64,000 nucleotides of DNA from Elmis aenea (taxonomy: Eukaryota > Arthropoda > Insecta > Coleoptera > Elmidae), in NCBI GenBank assembly GCA_947652605.1, contig OX393576.1:12426575-12490574 (forward strand), given 5' to 3'. Each line of letters opens with the position of its first letter. Position 1 is the first letter of the stretch. This document shows positions 1 through 12,811 of this stretch, piece by piece. A program made the translations under genes and the position numbers. Below the pieces are notes generated by a model. That model ran no database searches and was not told the origin of the DNA. It worked only from the letters and a program-made list of their open reading frames with translations.

Positions 1-855
1 TTCTGGGCTAATTGAACAATTTAAAAAAACAAAACTAATGTAATGAACCAGTTACACTTTCAATAATTGTGATTTTAAGTTTATATAACTTAATTTCATT
101 TGCATTTTGGTACTTGTAGATTTTATTATTGAAGTTCATACGAGCTTTTCAATCAATTTTGATAAAGTTTCATTGTGCAATTTAATCTTGATTACTATTT
201 AGCAATTTCATGCAACAAAGTAATAGACAATATTACTCGATGTACAGTCTTGTGATTGTTTGTCTCATCATATTGCTAGGTAACAAGATTTAGTGAATTA
301 AATTACATCTTTAAAGGTGTGGATAGGTACTACGCAGTGACTAAACTCTTCATTTTAATTTTTAATTTCTCGTTATAAAAGCGAAAGCTTGATAAGTGAA
401 TGCTAATGTAAAGCTGTACCTTTGCAACACCAGAAAAGTGATCTTAGAATATTCATCGATGTACAAACGTCTTAATAACAAACGTAATCTACCCTAAACA
501 AGGTTTTGTTAAATAAATACCGACGAAATGTTTTGCCTTGGCAAGCATTTGACAAAATACTAATTGATCTTGTATAAGCGCTATAACGGCGGTTGTGACT
601 AAATACATATTTTATTTTATGTTAAGTGATGGTTGAATAAACGTCTACATCCAAAAAATAGTTATAATGACTTGTTGTTTAATAAACACACCGATGATGG
701 GATAATTAGTAGGCAATTATTGTTGCATGCATATTACACTGTCAGAAGTGGTAATTAATGAGGGATTTGCATTCCTTTCATACTTGTTTATTTGAAATTT
801 CAAAATTACATTCTATTTGAAAGAAGCGATCATTTTGGATCAATTATATATACAG
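1..855. other. No gene or repeat recognised
   Basis: AT-rich, no splice-bounded open segment, no inverted ends until the CAGGGTGTAGC motif at about 856. Confidence 0.5.
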
Positions 856-989
856 GGTGTAGCAATTGATTCGGACCACTGCGAGTATCTCGCTCAATAT
901 AAGAGATAAAGAGTCGCTTAAATTACCAAAAAGTTACATATAATGAAGCTCAATTAAAAGCATCAATCGAATGTTTTAAAAAATATAGT

Positions 990-1560
990 ACACAGTGTCC
1001 GAGATAAGAATGAACAGCATGGGGATCTCGCTTATTATAAGAGATACAGGTTTGTTTAAATTAGATTAATTATTCCCAAGTATGAAAGGAGCGACAATCA
1101 ATTTTTAAAAGCACAAAATTCCTCGTGCTTCAGCTGTTATAGCAAAAAATATGAAAATGTCGAATTTCTTTTTTCTCTCGTAACCTTTTTGTCTTAATTA
1201 TTAGAACAATTTTATTTGTACCTTCTAAAAGTATTTTGTATGTAGAATGTAACCATTATTTTAGATTTTTTTAACACCTATCATTTTCGAGATATATTAC
1301 TCCTAATTTCGTGTTTTCTTATGGGCCGCGAAGTTGGCTATGGAATAGTTAAATGTGCTTTTTTTCTCTTTTAAATAAGATATTACTTGCTATATCTTTT
1401 TTTATAAATAAGTCACAAAATCAAGATAAATCGTATTTTACCCATCTATGCTATCTATGAAAATAAAAACAAAAAACAACTAATTAAATGTCAAATGACA
1501 AACATTTGTCTGCGGTATCATTTATTAGAATTTTATATTATTGATATTTTTTGTTCTGTT
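990..1560. mobile_element. Single arm of the 56.7-kb fold-back family
   Basis: The DNA follows the left arm of 56743-58259 block by block (ATCTCGCTTATTATAAGAGA, AATTCCTC.TGCTTC, TTGGCTATGGAATAGTT). There is no mirrored arm, so it is a half element. A different CAGGGTGTAGC end starts just upstream near 856. Confidence 0.8.
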
Positions 1561-2937
1561 TTATATTTTTCCTAGTACAACATTTTTGTGAATTGTGTAT
1601 ATTTCATGAGCCAAATAAACTAGCAGTATACATTTTTATATAGGACATTTATTCAAGAAGATATGACCATCAATTTTTAATTTTGTTATAGACGCCATTT
1701 AGATATTTACTGTAATAGACGAATTTGTTCATGCAAAATTCAAATAAAACCCGGACACTTGCACTTGTCAAAACTTCCTCCCACTCCAGTTTTCGTATCC
1801 AAAGAGCCGTTACACTGTTGTCAGACTATCAGATTTGCATAATTTGGCAACAATGACAGTACCGTAACATAGCTTACATTAATTATTTTAAAAGTTTATG
1901 AGAAAATTATGAAAATCGGGGGCAAAATCGGGTACAAGATTAATCCGGGACTTGAGTCTTGTTTAGGGGACTGTCCCGAAAATCGGGGATGAATGGTCAC
2001 CTTATCAATAGAAACTACAGACACATAGACAGACAGACGTTCTAAATCCTAAACTATTTCTGTAAGAAAATGATCCCTAAACGTATATAATATATATCCT
2101 GTACAATAATATTTATATCGTTAAAAACTTTACAGGTACAATTGTTAAATTTTCGTGGTTTACATTAATATTTATTTACATATTTTGATAACAGCAGTTG
2201 CTGTATATGTGTTGTTAAGATTTAATATCTAATTAAAGCAACTTTTACATAGATAACGTGTTTTCGTTACTTGTACTTACGTGGAAAAACAGCGACACTA
2301 GAAAATACGTAATTATATAAAATTTACCTAATTTAATACTGATACGACACTGTTCAACTAGAGTAGCGCCGGACTTACATCCACGTGGCGCGAAGTTTTT
2401 TTATAGCATTAAATTTTTGTAATTTTTGCTCGAGTTAACAATCACACCATCAAGAACACTTGGAGGCGCCCCTTGAGTGAAGTTTATTTAATTTATAAGC
2501 AAGTCCGGTCCTGACTATCACGTATAGATAACAAATTTTGTGCCGCCTCTTTTTAACATACATTAAAAAAACTAAGTTGTGATCTATTTGGAACAACTAC
2601 AGAAGATAACATAAAGTTTATTTAATGAATGAACAAAACATATACAAAGGAAAAATTATGCAAAAATACAAACCTGTCTTGGCGGTACTTTCTTGCAGTA
2701 GGGGCATCTTATCTTATCGTCATTAGAATTTCACAAATGTTCGAAAAATCATCACTTTTAAACACTATCACATTAAAAAATTTGCCATTTGTATTCGTAA
2801 AAATTTTATCGTTCAATATATTTAATTTGTTTATCTTTGTTTCATATCTAACTAGAATTTCGTACGTAAAATTGTACAGCTCATTACATAGTTGTGTAAC
2901 ATGTGACATACAGTTGTGAACTGAATGTAAAAACCGC
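1561..2937. other. No gene recognised
   Basis: Mostly AT-rich. The overlapping 96- and 76-codon frames at 2629-2939 lie on opposite strands and neither is protein-like. DNA around 2370-2510 is slightly GC-richer but unassigned. Confidence 0.5.
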
Positions 2938-3062
2938 ACGCACGAGGGTTGACCTAACCTAGCCCAACGTAACGCACTTACCCCCTCTACGGGGTGGGGG
3001 TTCGTGGTGGGGAGAACTGGAGCACCCCCTCGAACCAGGAAGACTTCTTATACTACCCCCGG
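2938..3062 (-). repeat. GC-rich patch, probable repeat fragment
   Basis: Strikingly GC-rich against its surroundings. On the minus strand one frame is open across the patch (RSLPGSRGCSSSPHHEPPPR and onward) and there is a donor-like GGGG|GTAAGTGCG. CCTAACCTA is also present. It feels like a fragment of a dispersed insect repeat, but no boundaries are visible. Confidence 0.3.
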
Positions 3063-3810
3063 CTACTAAATTTCCTTGGTTTATGGTTTATTGTGTATTA
3101 AAGATTTTGCCAAGGATTTTGCACTTGTAGGTACCCACAAGTTAATAAATCAGTCTCTTTACATTTTGGAAACTACATTTTTTTAGTTACATGACGTTTA
3201 TTTTAGTACTTTCTTTAATAAGTTTCAAAAAATATTTATTTTTGAAATTTGCGAAGTATCTATGAAGGCTTGTTAGCTTAAATAACTCTGAAAATGATTT
3301 GTAAACTTACTTGTTCTTATTTGCTTAAAATTTGATATAATTTTGGGTTTCACTGTCATTTATTTTGGTTGACTTGGTTTCCGAGTTAAAACCACGTCCG
3401 CAGCTTCTTAGTTACCAAGGATTCATCCTCCATTGGTGACAAAATCAATATTATTCTTTAATGGGTTAAAAAGCAGTGTAACTTCACAAACAACAAACTA
3501 GATATCTCCAGAAAAAAAAGGGCGAAACTTTCGACGTAATTTCATCTCGCGATATTGGATGAAAAATTTGTAATTTCAAAGCGCTTTTAAAAATATTCTG
3601 ATCAAAGAAATTTAAAACAACAGTATTTAATTATTTACTTTAATGCTACTTTAAGTATCTTGCGATTTGACAAACATTTAAGTTTAATAAATTCCATAGT
3701 GACCGGCCTTAAAAATAAGTTTTGGTTATGGTTAACAACATTCGATTGATTAAAGATTACTATACAACCAAAATTTCAAGAAAAATGGTATCAATTTAAA
3801 TCCAATTAGA

Positions 3811-5057
3811 ATGGTGGATTACCCAATAGGCGCAGTAGGCGCGCACTTAGGGCCACCGCATCGCGGGGACCCCAAATTGTCCTAAGTTGGATAAATTAAT
3901 CAAACGAAAACGAACATTTATTAAAACAATTTTAGGCATTTAAAAATTAATAAATTACGTTTTGATACTTATGACAAGAATTTAACATTGTTACCAACAT
4001 ATTTTTGGTTATTTTTTCTATTGTGAAGTTAGTAAACATACACACCCAGACACGCGCTGGATGAGTCGGGAGCACGGTCTACTACACAGGTTAGGAAGCC
4101 TGTCAAAAAATCTGGAACTTTTCGACATAAATTTCCGCTAGACGGCGATAAGTCTAAGAACCATTCGCCATAAAAATCCGTTAGATGGCGATTAAGTTTA
4201 AAAACGAATTTTAAACAAACCTCACTTAAAAATTCAATTAAAACATTTTTATATACATCATCTGATTGATTAAATTCGAATTTTTTAAGCGAAGGCTTAT
4301 AAATCTCGCTGATTATGTCAAAATCTTGTGCACGAACCGGTTCTTAGACGTATCGCCATCTAGTGATCATTTATGGCGAATGGTTCTTAGACTTATCGCC
4401 TCTGTGGGATAATTTACGGAACTAGTTACCGGCCTCAGTCGGTTTTATATGGGAGTTTCCCAACCTGTGTAGTAGACCGTGGTCGGGAGTAGGGCGGTAA
4501 ATGACATTTTAAAGTTAGGTTAGAATATTTCTAAGACTGCAAAAATATACGTAATTCCTCAAAATCTTCGAAAAGAAAAAGTGTCGAATCCTGTTGAAAT
4601 GTATAGCGTGTTAATTGAAGGACAAATTTACATTTCCTAAAGTGAATATCATCTTAAAGATTTTTTTAACGTTACCGATTTGCAATGCAAGTGGCTTATA
4701 ACCACTTTCGGTATTAAAACGTGTGAAAAACTATTTGCGTAATAAGTCATATGCATTTAAACGCATTATCAGTTATGTTTATTGAAAATGATGTTCAATT
4801 TTTAGAATACGAAGACATTTTAGTAAAGTCGCAAAATTAAAAGCCAGGAAGGTTCCTATTTAATACATTTGTATATCCATAGTCTAATTAATATGATATA
4901 GTTCTCTAAGTCAGTTAAATTGAATTTTTCTTTTTTTTAATTGAAAATTACATTTTTCAGATCGTAAAGTGCAATTTTTGTTACCGTTAAGTAAGGGGGG
5001 TAGGGTCCCTGAAATCAGATTGCACCTAGGGTCCCCAATGTAGTTAATCCGCCACTG
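3811..5057. mobile_element. hAT-like non-autonomous element
   Basis: Ends ATGGTGGATTACCC on the left and the mirror of CAGTGGCGGATTAAC on the right, with subterminal TAGGGTCCCC/GGGGACCC-type blocks. It is flanked by the 8-bp pair CAATTAGA (3803-3810) and CAAATAGA (5058-5065). The 8-bp size and CAGTGG end suit hAT. It contains the nested 4073-4481 element and no transposase frame. Confidence 0.7.
4073..4481. mobile_element. 409-bp element with perfect 8-bp duplication
   Basis: The inverted ends CACGGTCTACTACACAGG are perfect at the termini. The inner arms share ATGGCGA/TCGCCAT and TCTAAGAACCATTCGCCAT. It is flanked by GTCGGGAG at 4065-4072 and 4482-4489. The 8-bp duplication suits hAT or P superfamilies; the end sequence does not decide. 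Confidence 0.88.
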
Positions 5058-5065
5058 CAAATAGA

Positions 5066-5710
5066 ATCAGTACAAGAACCACTTGATTTTGTCACATGTC
5101 GTACGTTTAACACATTAATTTTTATTAGTTCATACCTTGAGACAATTTAAACGCTTACAACAAATATTAAAAATACATTATCATTTATAAAACTGGTACA
5201 ATTCGTAAATACAATAACAAGCGTCTAGTAAAAGTCAAGGTTGGCTATAACCAAACCTAATCATTATGGACCCTAACCTATCCTAACTAAATAAATATCA
5301 GACGTTGCTTCTTTAAAACAAATTGTGTAAACATGTGGTCGAATGATAACAATAACACTACCGCAGTTTGTTGATAATAGCGGGCGGTTATATCTTATAT
5401 GTCACAAATGATCGGGAAAATGTGTTGCATCCTTTAAAAATAATTGTGGACTAAGAATAAATAACACAAGTCGTTATCAGTAGGTTCACATTGAATGTTG
5501 TATTTGATAAAACCAAACTATAAGTTAATACGAGGCCATTGGCTGTTGCATTATGAAAATGGTGTAAGTCCATTGTTGGAAAAAATTAAGAAGACATAAA
5601 ATGTACATGTGTGTTTATATTGAAGACGAAAAAAAAATGCCAGGAACGGCCATTCAGCTTCCCATATTGGTAACGTAAAATTAGGCAAAGTTGGCCAATT
5701 TTGAACTTTA
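5066..5710. other. No gene recognised
   Basis: AT-rich. A few scattered CCTAA/CCTAACC words near 5250-5290 but no array. Confidence 0.5.
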
Positions 5711-6138
5711 TAAGTCCACGTTCACAATGAATGTAGTAGATAGTAGATAGTGGTTAGTAGCTAAAGTTGAAATGTACAGAATCAAATGCAAGTGCTCGCC
5801 ATGAACGTAAGATTTACGTAGTAACTATGGAAGTCTGATTTATTGCAAAAACAAAAACAAAGTGAAGTATCTATGTTTTTAATGTTTCAAATTTAACGAT
5901 ATTTAATACTACTTATTACCGTTATAATCCTCCACAAATCATCATGTAGAAATAAATACGTAGAATACAAGAAGTGCCAATTTGATAAACGACCTTTCGC
6001 GTTTAAAGTGAGGTTGTGCTATGCTACAAACAAGTTGGTTGTTACCCGTATTCAAGTAAACATTTCGTTCGTACTTTTTACGTATTACGCACTAACCACT
6101 ATCTACTATCTACTACGCTCATTGTGAACGCAGACTAA
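5711..6138. mobile_element. Inverted-repeat element, TAGTAGATAGTAGATAGTGG ends
   Basis: About 45 bp at 5714-5758 (CGTTCACAATGA, then repeated TAGTAGA) is mirrored at 6091-6135. The interior is unique and the superfamily is undetermined. Confidence 0.75.
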
Positions 6139-7149
6139 CATAAAAAATTGCTATATCACAGGTTAAATGGTATGTTTTTAAAGTCATACTTTATTTAAAA
6201 TTGATAAATTGGCTTCTTGTATAATTTTATTAGTCTAGAAATTGTTTGTTTAACAATCATTAAAAGCTTCGGTATACGATTGTTAACTCTTTATCATTTT
6301 CCAATTTGTTATTTTAATTTTATTCAAGTGAGCTTTGATTAAACGTGTTTATGTTATAAAATGAATCCCTTGAATAATGCAAGTATTTTAATTAGACTGT
6401 TTCGCTGCTTTTTATATAACAAGAAAACTTTATCCGCTGACTACTTAGGTATTTATAGTTTTCCGTCTAAGATGCGTTATTGTTGAGTCTCTTTTTGTAG
6501 CTAGCTACATATCAAACAAGAGAGAACGGTAAGCAGTTATAAGAGGTAGATATTAGGCGGCATTATTCGAGATACGAAACATAATAAAGCTTCTCCGTTG
6601 TTAATAATTAACCAGTAAAAGTAAGAAGACATCAAAGGGAAATCTGTTACGGACAATACTCTTTTGATGTAGATATTCTTTTTTAAGAGCCTCGTCGCTG
6701 CTTTAGTACTTATTAAAAAATGTGTATAAGATTCAAAAGCTTTGTAAAGCTGCACACGTTTATTGGTAATAAGACAATTAATTGTACGAGAGTTAGTTCT
6801 GTTTGATATTATAAACAGCATGACACAAACAGAAAAGGCATGTACACCCTAACAGACAAGAAAATTACTTGTAAATTATAGAACGCAAAAAACAAAATGA
6901 AATTAATTAAATTATGTTCAAAGATGTACTTGAATTTAAAACTATATTTTTTTTGAAAGGTTTCGTTTAGCTACATTACCAGTGACTGAGCAACAGTGTT
7001 CCCCAAACAATTTTTTGGGTGACATTTAGAAAATCACTTTCCTTAAAAAAAATTACACACATTATTTTGCGTAATAATCAATAATCCACCTTAAAATCTT
7101 TAAATTAAGATTTAGAAATTTTTATGATAACTAACGAAAGTGCAAAAGC

Positions 7150-8371
7150 TTGGCAAATTTTTGAAAACCTTCTTCTTTTTCTTAATCGGTTCCTCTTGTA
7201 CCATTCGGTTCGAGGTATGCTTTTCTATTTCTGTGTTGTTTCTCCACTCCTGCCTATCGTTAGCTAATTGTGGCACATCTCTCAGCTGACTCCTTTTTCT
7301 TCTAGTCTCTTCCTCACTTCTTTTTACCATTTTATTCTTGGTCTTCCTCTGTTTCTTTTTTCCTCCATCTTCATTTTCCATCCTATTTTCGCGTATCTAC
7401 TTTTTGGTATGCGTAGTAAATGTCCAAGCCATCTAAATTGATTCGTCTCCATCTTTTTCTTAATATCTGTTACTCCTAGGTTATTTCGAATTTCTTCATT
7501 ACTGATTTAACGATCAGTCTACATTCCTCCATTCTTCTCAGAAATCTCATTTCCTGTACCTGTATTTTTTGTTTTTGTTTTTGAGTTAGTGTCCAAGTTT
7601 CTGAACTGTAGGTGAGGATGGGTACGTACACTGCATTAAAAACTCGCGTCTTCTTTTCTTTTGATATATCCTTCTTACTTATCAAACATTCATTAGTGGC
7701 GTAGTAAAATTTCGTCGCTGCCGCTATTCTGTTATTCAGATCTTCCTCCAATTTACCATTTTCTGCAATTATTGTTCCTAAATTATATTAATACTCGTAT
7801 TATATCTACTTAATGCTTAATGTATCTGCCCGTACGTCTAGATTGAATTGCAAGTCCTTTTCGCTTTTAGCTAATAGCACAACATCATCTGCCAAGGCTA
7901 ATTCTGTTAAGGATATTGGTTTTAATTTATTCCAACCCCAGTAGGCTTTCTTGGTGTTTTGCTTACATTCTTTAATTATTTTATCTATAAGAATTATAAA
8001 GCGCAGTGAACTTATTGTGCCTCCTTGTCTTACTCCCACTGTTGTTATAAATTCCTTGGAACTGCTGTTATGGGTTCGCACATAATTGCTGCTACTCTTA
8101 TATAAACTCTTGATGGCGTTTAATAATCCTTCTCCCACTCTACTTTGTTGTAATATCTTCCAGATCTTTTACCTTGCCACTCTATTGAAGGCTTTAGAAA
8201 GCACATGTACACCATCTTTGAATGTTCCATTGTTTTTTCACTTAACTGCTTTAACGTAAAAATTAGATCCTGCGCGCTTCTACCCGGTCTAAAGAAAGCC
8301 ACATTGCGCCTCTTCCAAATTTCTTTCGAAATGTTTCCTTAATCTTTCCTCCAAAACCTTGTATAGGTTTA
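7150..8371 (-). pseudogene. RTE-type LINE reverse transcriptase, decayed
   Basis: Minus-strand remnant of the reverse transcriptase and C-terminus of an RTE-like non-LTR element. From its 5-prime side: LYKVLEERLRKHFERNLEEA (8371 downward), a frameshift, RPGRSAQDLIFTLKQLSEKT, then GVRQGGTISSLRFIILIDKI, and the catalytic box read as ALADDVVLLA near 7870-7900, with the DD pair intact. After further stops come EDLNNRIAAATKFYYA, VFNAVYVPILTYSSETWTLT and EMRFLRRMEECR, and a basic C-terminal tail with QLRDVPQLANDRQEWRN, which is typical of RTE proteins. Stops and shifts split the frame into at least four pieces, so it is dead. The endonuclease domain is missing upstream. Confidence 0.8.
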
Positions 8372-8439
8372 AATAATGTTTTATAACGATTTCCAAACAA
8401 ATTTGTTGTCATTATGCATTGCTTTAATGTAATAACGAT

Positions 8440-9090
8440 AAAGCAAATTGCAAAATTTTGGAATTTCTGACAAAAAGTGTTCCAATTTAATGAGCAATAA
8501 AAAATATTTTTAATCGATTTTTGACTGAAATAAAAGTCGTTTTGAATTGTCTAAATGTTGCGTTATATTTCTACAAAGAGGCCTGACATTTTTTTCTCAC
8601 AAAAATAATGCCAAGGGTATACACTTAACAAATTTTTAAAAATTTTGAGTAGCTGAAAAAAATCTTGTAATTGATTTTTGATCAAAATAAGAGTTATTAT
8701 GTATTCAATAAATGCTGTTTAACAATTCTACAAACAATTAGGCCCATAACAAAGTTTTTGACTTCATTACAAGAAAAAAAAAACAAAAGTATAATTTTTT
8801 TAATTTTGAGGAGCTATAAAACATTTTTAATGGGTTTTTGAACGACTTAACAGTCCTTATGCGTTACACAAATGTTGTTTAACATTTCAACAAACAGTTA
8901 GTTCCATAACAAAATTTTTGACCAAAAAATCACAGGTTAGAAAAATTGACAAATTTTAAAAACTTGAAAAAAGTTTGAAAATCTTTTTAATTGGTTTTTA
9001 AACAAACTCATAGTTGGTATGCACTGCATAAATGCTGTTTAACATTTCTACAAACTAGGCCCATAGCAAAATGTTGATTTATGATAATCC
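8440..9090. repeat. Decayed tandem repeat, period about 158 bp
   Basis: The block TGTTTAACATTTCTACAAAC followed by AGGCCCATAACAAA recurs at about 8560, 8714, 8874 and 9032 (spacings 154, 160, 158), each preceded by ATTGGTTTTTGAnC-like sequence. Four copies, strongly diverged. Confidence 0.65.
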
Positions 9091-10439
9091 ATGGGTATAC
9101 AATCGGCAATTTTTTAAGAACTGGAAATTTTTAGTAGTAGAAATAGAAATTAAGTATTACTTTTTGATTTTATAAATGTTTTGCTACATTCTACGTGCCA
9201 TGTGGTCGCAGTTTATATGGTGAGATAAAATATTTGTTTTAATAGTATATAAAATGCAGCTGCTCGGCCTAACCCAAAACGCAAAACCAGAGGAAACATA
9301 CGAAGTTAGCGCCACAACTGGCATCCACTTCCCGTGATAAGCGATAAGACGCCCAAACAGTTTGGCTTTGTTATCACTAGTCAAACTACCCCAAAGTTTG
9401 CATTGCAACCCTTATGTAAAAGATAATACATGTTTAATCATTTCAGAACATTTATTTTGTAGCGGCCCCACCGTCGATGTCAAAAACATTTATATTCCCA
9501 CATTTTAATAGTATTCAACAAAAGTTGTTTGATGTAATGAGGCTTAAAGCATAAATTAAAGTACAACAAATTCTGCCCTTATCATAGTAACGACATGGCA
9601 ACCACGTTGATCCCAAACCACTCTAATTTAGTTGTATAAAACTGTTTTTTCAAATAACTTCTTCTAATTTGTGTCTAAAATACACTGTTCTGGTCTATTT
9701 ATCCATAAATGCTCCTCTAATGTTACCCTTTAACGTTGCTTAGATTAATATAGTATATAAAAATTTCTTTGCAAGAGTTGTTATGTTTGTTTTGGTTCGT
9801 TCAATAGAACTCAAACCACAAGAACAATCAATTTTGTAAATATTTTGCCTTCGTAAGTAATTAATTTTTGACTTTGTTTTAGAAGTCATCCCTGCTTTTG
9901 ATTGTTTTATAAATGTTTACTATTAAAAGTTTTAAAGAAGAGAAATCTTAATAGATGTACATATAACAAACTCAAACGTGTCAAAATAAAACTTTCAGTA
10001 TTATTAAAATATCTGAGCTTTTGTATTTTTAGCAACACAAGTTATTATTGTATCTACGCATGTAATCATCAAATTTTATGTAATAGCGTGTGTAAGAGGC
10101 ATTAAAACCAAAATACTAACTTAGTTCGCTTACTATTTTTATTTTCAATTTAAAGAGAAGCATTGGAGCGAACGCAATTATTAAACAAGAATAAAATTTA
10201 CAATTTGCAAAACAAAATGTGTAACTCATTTGTTTGTATTTTAAATGTTATGTTTACACCAAATTAATACCAATTTTTTTGAAGTCAAGGAATTTTCTTA
10301 TCATACTTCATATTTTGTTTAATTACAGTTTACCTGGATTTACATAGATAAGCCTAAAAACAACTGATTAAGCCATTCGTATGTTTAAATTACTTATATT
10401 AATTACATTTTAAAAACGAGTGATAACAATATTATCCTT
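9091..10439. other. Possible intron or flank, nothing firm
   Basis: A modest GC-richer stretch at 9190-9420 has paired GATA words (GTGATAAGCGATAAG) but no convincing frame. The rest is AT-rich. Confidence 0.45.
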
Positions 10440-10860
10440 TTCTTTACAATAAGCTGTTCTATTTAACAGTCCATTCTCTCTCTATCAAATACACATCAGT
10501 AAAGCGCTTACAATGACAATAAAAACCGAGATAGAGCCAGAATCACAAACTACTCGAGAGACGCGAGCGATAAGGATAGATCAGAGGGTGCTTGGAGGGT
10601 AGATCGTCAGTTTTTTACGCGCGTGTTGCCACCAGCGGTAGGAGCATTAAGCACGTGGCATCAGCGCACGCGTATCGAACTACCACCAGGTGCAAAAGAT
10701 TCCAAAATCGGGGAAAATATTTTACGCTAAAAAACACAAAATGCGAGAGGGTGGTTTTTTGTTGCTGTCTGCCAGGTTTAACGGGCACAGTCTGCAGTTG
10801 TTTCAAATGCATTGTGATCTGAAAAAGATTCTAAAATAGTAAACATGACATATGCACGTT
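10440..10860 (+). promoter_or_regulatory. Candidate promoter and first-exon patch
   Basis: This patch is visibly richer in G, C and CpG than the AT-rich DNA on either side, and I find no repeat signature in it. It contains an arthropod initiator-like TCAGTT at 10607-10612, preceded by GA-rich DNA and a GATA motif. Several weak donor-like sites follow (GTAGGA near 10638, GTGCAA near 10689, GTTTAA near 10777). There is no convincing TATA box, which would fit an initiator-type promoter. It lies 2.6 kb upstream of the candidate exon at 13444-13555 on the same strand, so it could be the start of that gene. Open frames on both strands here are short and not protein-like. Transcript 5-prime-end data would decide it. 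Confidence 0.25.
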
Positions 10861-11255
10861 GCACACCCATTTAAATTAGATTACTAATTAGCAAGGAAAT
10901 TAATTGTACCTAACGCTTGGCACACTAACTAAAACTTTACATAGATTTGTAAAAAAGTGTTAAAAATGTGATGAAGTTTACAAAATTAATTGTACTTATG
11001 GTTTATATTATACAGATCAAACCAACTGAAACATAAGAACTCGTGTAAAGGATACACCAAATTAGACCAAATAAATAAATCAGTATTAACGAAATACCCA
11101 TACGAAACAAAACATTTCATAGATTGTGATAAAGTTAATTGTTAAATTTAAAAAAAAGAACTGCATAGAAAAATGATTCGGCAATCAATAAAAGGTTTAA
11201 AACACGAAAAAGCATGTATAAATGTATAAAGACTGCAGTGTTACTTCTTAAAAAG

Positions 11256-11790
11256 GGGTCTAGGAACATTCTTCGCCCACAATTCTTCGCACACAATTCT
11301 TCGCCGCATACAAGCATATCACAAATTTTATTTGTAAATGTGATTGTTTTAATTTATAACGTAATTTTTACAGATTATTTTACTTTGGCCTAAAGTTGTT
11401 TCTTGTATGTATATTAATCCTTCTTTTAATATTATGTTTAAAAATTGCTACATAAATAGCGTATGTTGTGATTTTTAATCTTGTTAATGTTATTATAGTA
11501 TGAATAAAAATTAAATTAACCTAACCTAACCTAACCTAACCTAACCTAATGTAAAATAATCTGTAAAAATTACGTTATAAATAAAAACAATCACATTTAC
11601 GAATAAAATTTGTGAAATGCTTGTATGCGGCAAAAAATTGTGGTGGCGAAGAATTGTGGCGGCGAAGAATTGTGGCGGCGAAGAATTGTGTAAGCGAAGA
11701 ATTGTGGACGCGAAGAATTGTGTAGGCGAAGAATTGTGGGCGAAGAATTGTGGAGGCGAAGAATTGTGGGCGAAGAATGTTCAGGACACG
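11256..11790. mobile_element. Fold-back with GAATTGTGG sub-repeats, copy 1
   Basis: A 535-bp element flanked by a perfect 9-bp duplication CTTAAAAAG (11247-11255 and 11791-11799). Each end is built of tandem units of about 12-18 bp: CACAATTCTTCGCC on the left, GGCGAAGAATTGTG on the right (3 units left, 9 right). The inner arms are ordinary inverted sequence and the centre holds CCTAA pentamers. The 104-codon frame over the right end is a translation of the tandem units. Confidence 0.9.
11516..11550. repeat. Interstitial (CCTAA)n, insect telomere-type pentamer
   Basis: About six uninterrupted CCTAA units (TTAGG on the other strand) lie in the centre of fold-back copy 1. Confidence 0.85.
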
Positions 11791-11799
11791 CTTAAAAAG

Positions 11800-12802
11800 G
11801 TCTTTAGAAGATTAACTAATCCTGAAACAATATTTAAGTACATAGATTTCGATTTCTTTCAGGAACAACTGTATATTAAAATTGTCCACCACTTTATACA
11901 CCCACATCTTGTCAATGTTTTCCTGAAATAATTTTTTATTCTTTGATGTCTTTATCATTAAAACTAATTATTTTAGCTAGTTTAACAAGATATTTTTCCA
12001 ATTGGGATATAATCTTTGCAGTATGATATTTAATACTTGATATCTCTGAATATATTTCCCTTCACTCCTTGCACATTAAATTAACCTAATTTTGGGTGTA
12101 AAAATGATATCTGTGACAAATGCAATGTTAAGTCAGTCGTATTACGTTTAACTGCACGGAAAATCGGTACTAAAACACCGTCAAAGATTGTGTTAGGGAC
12201 TACGTCTTTGATAAGGGAGATTTGAATTACAATGAATTTGAGTTTCTTTGACACAAAAGAACAGTCCGGATTAGTTAAGTAATTTTAAATTTTCATTGCG
12301 ACCCAGTTAAAATATATTCCTGCGTAATGTTTTAACAAGATTCTTTAAAGTAACAGGATACCTGTTATCATCAACTAAGTATTTCATTCGTGATAAAATG
12401 ACACTGCAGAACTTTTACCTTTGAATCACTGTAAAATTTATGAGGGGTTTATTAAAAAAATATGAACGAAACCAATGTGTAACGATAGATAATAAAGACG
12501 TAAGTCATATTTAACTCCGGTTGTAACAAAGGCAAAAAACTTATAGTAAAAATGCAAAAAAAATATTAAAATTATCAGAAAATTTAGTTGAAAAAAACAA
12601 TTAAGGTAATTTTTGAGCATTGTATTTGACACATACCCACTGTAGAAGCTTCAAGTCCCCTTTGGGGGGTCCATGAACCCTGGTATAGGACCTATCTTAC
12701 GGTATTAACATTACCATCTATATATGCGTTATAAATTGTAAAAGAGGTACCGACGCTTGGGCGTCTTTTGCTAAAATTGACAAAAACGGCTTCGACTATG
12801 TT
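11800..12802. other. Probable intronic DNA, nothing firm
   Basis: A good acceptor-like TTTCTTTCAG near 11863 precedes a 22-codon open stretch with a stop. There is no partner donor or phase support, so I do not call an exon. Confidence 0.4.
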
Positions 12803-12811
12803 AGTTAAACA

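Noticed and set aside
11516..11550. A chromosome end or fusion point
   Set aside because: Only about six pentamers, inside a transposon, with ordinary DNA on both sides and the same tract in another copy.
11617..11931. Frame translating to repeated RRIVAAKNCGGEEL as a repetitive protein
   Set aside because: It is the tandem terminal units of the fold-back element read in frame; the same peptides appear at 12692-13211 and 30120-30371 in other frames and strands.
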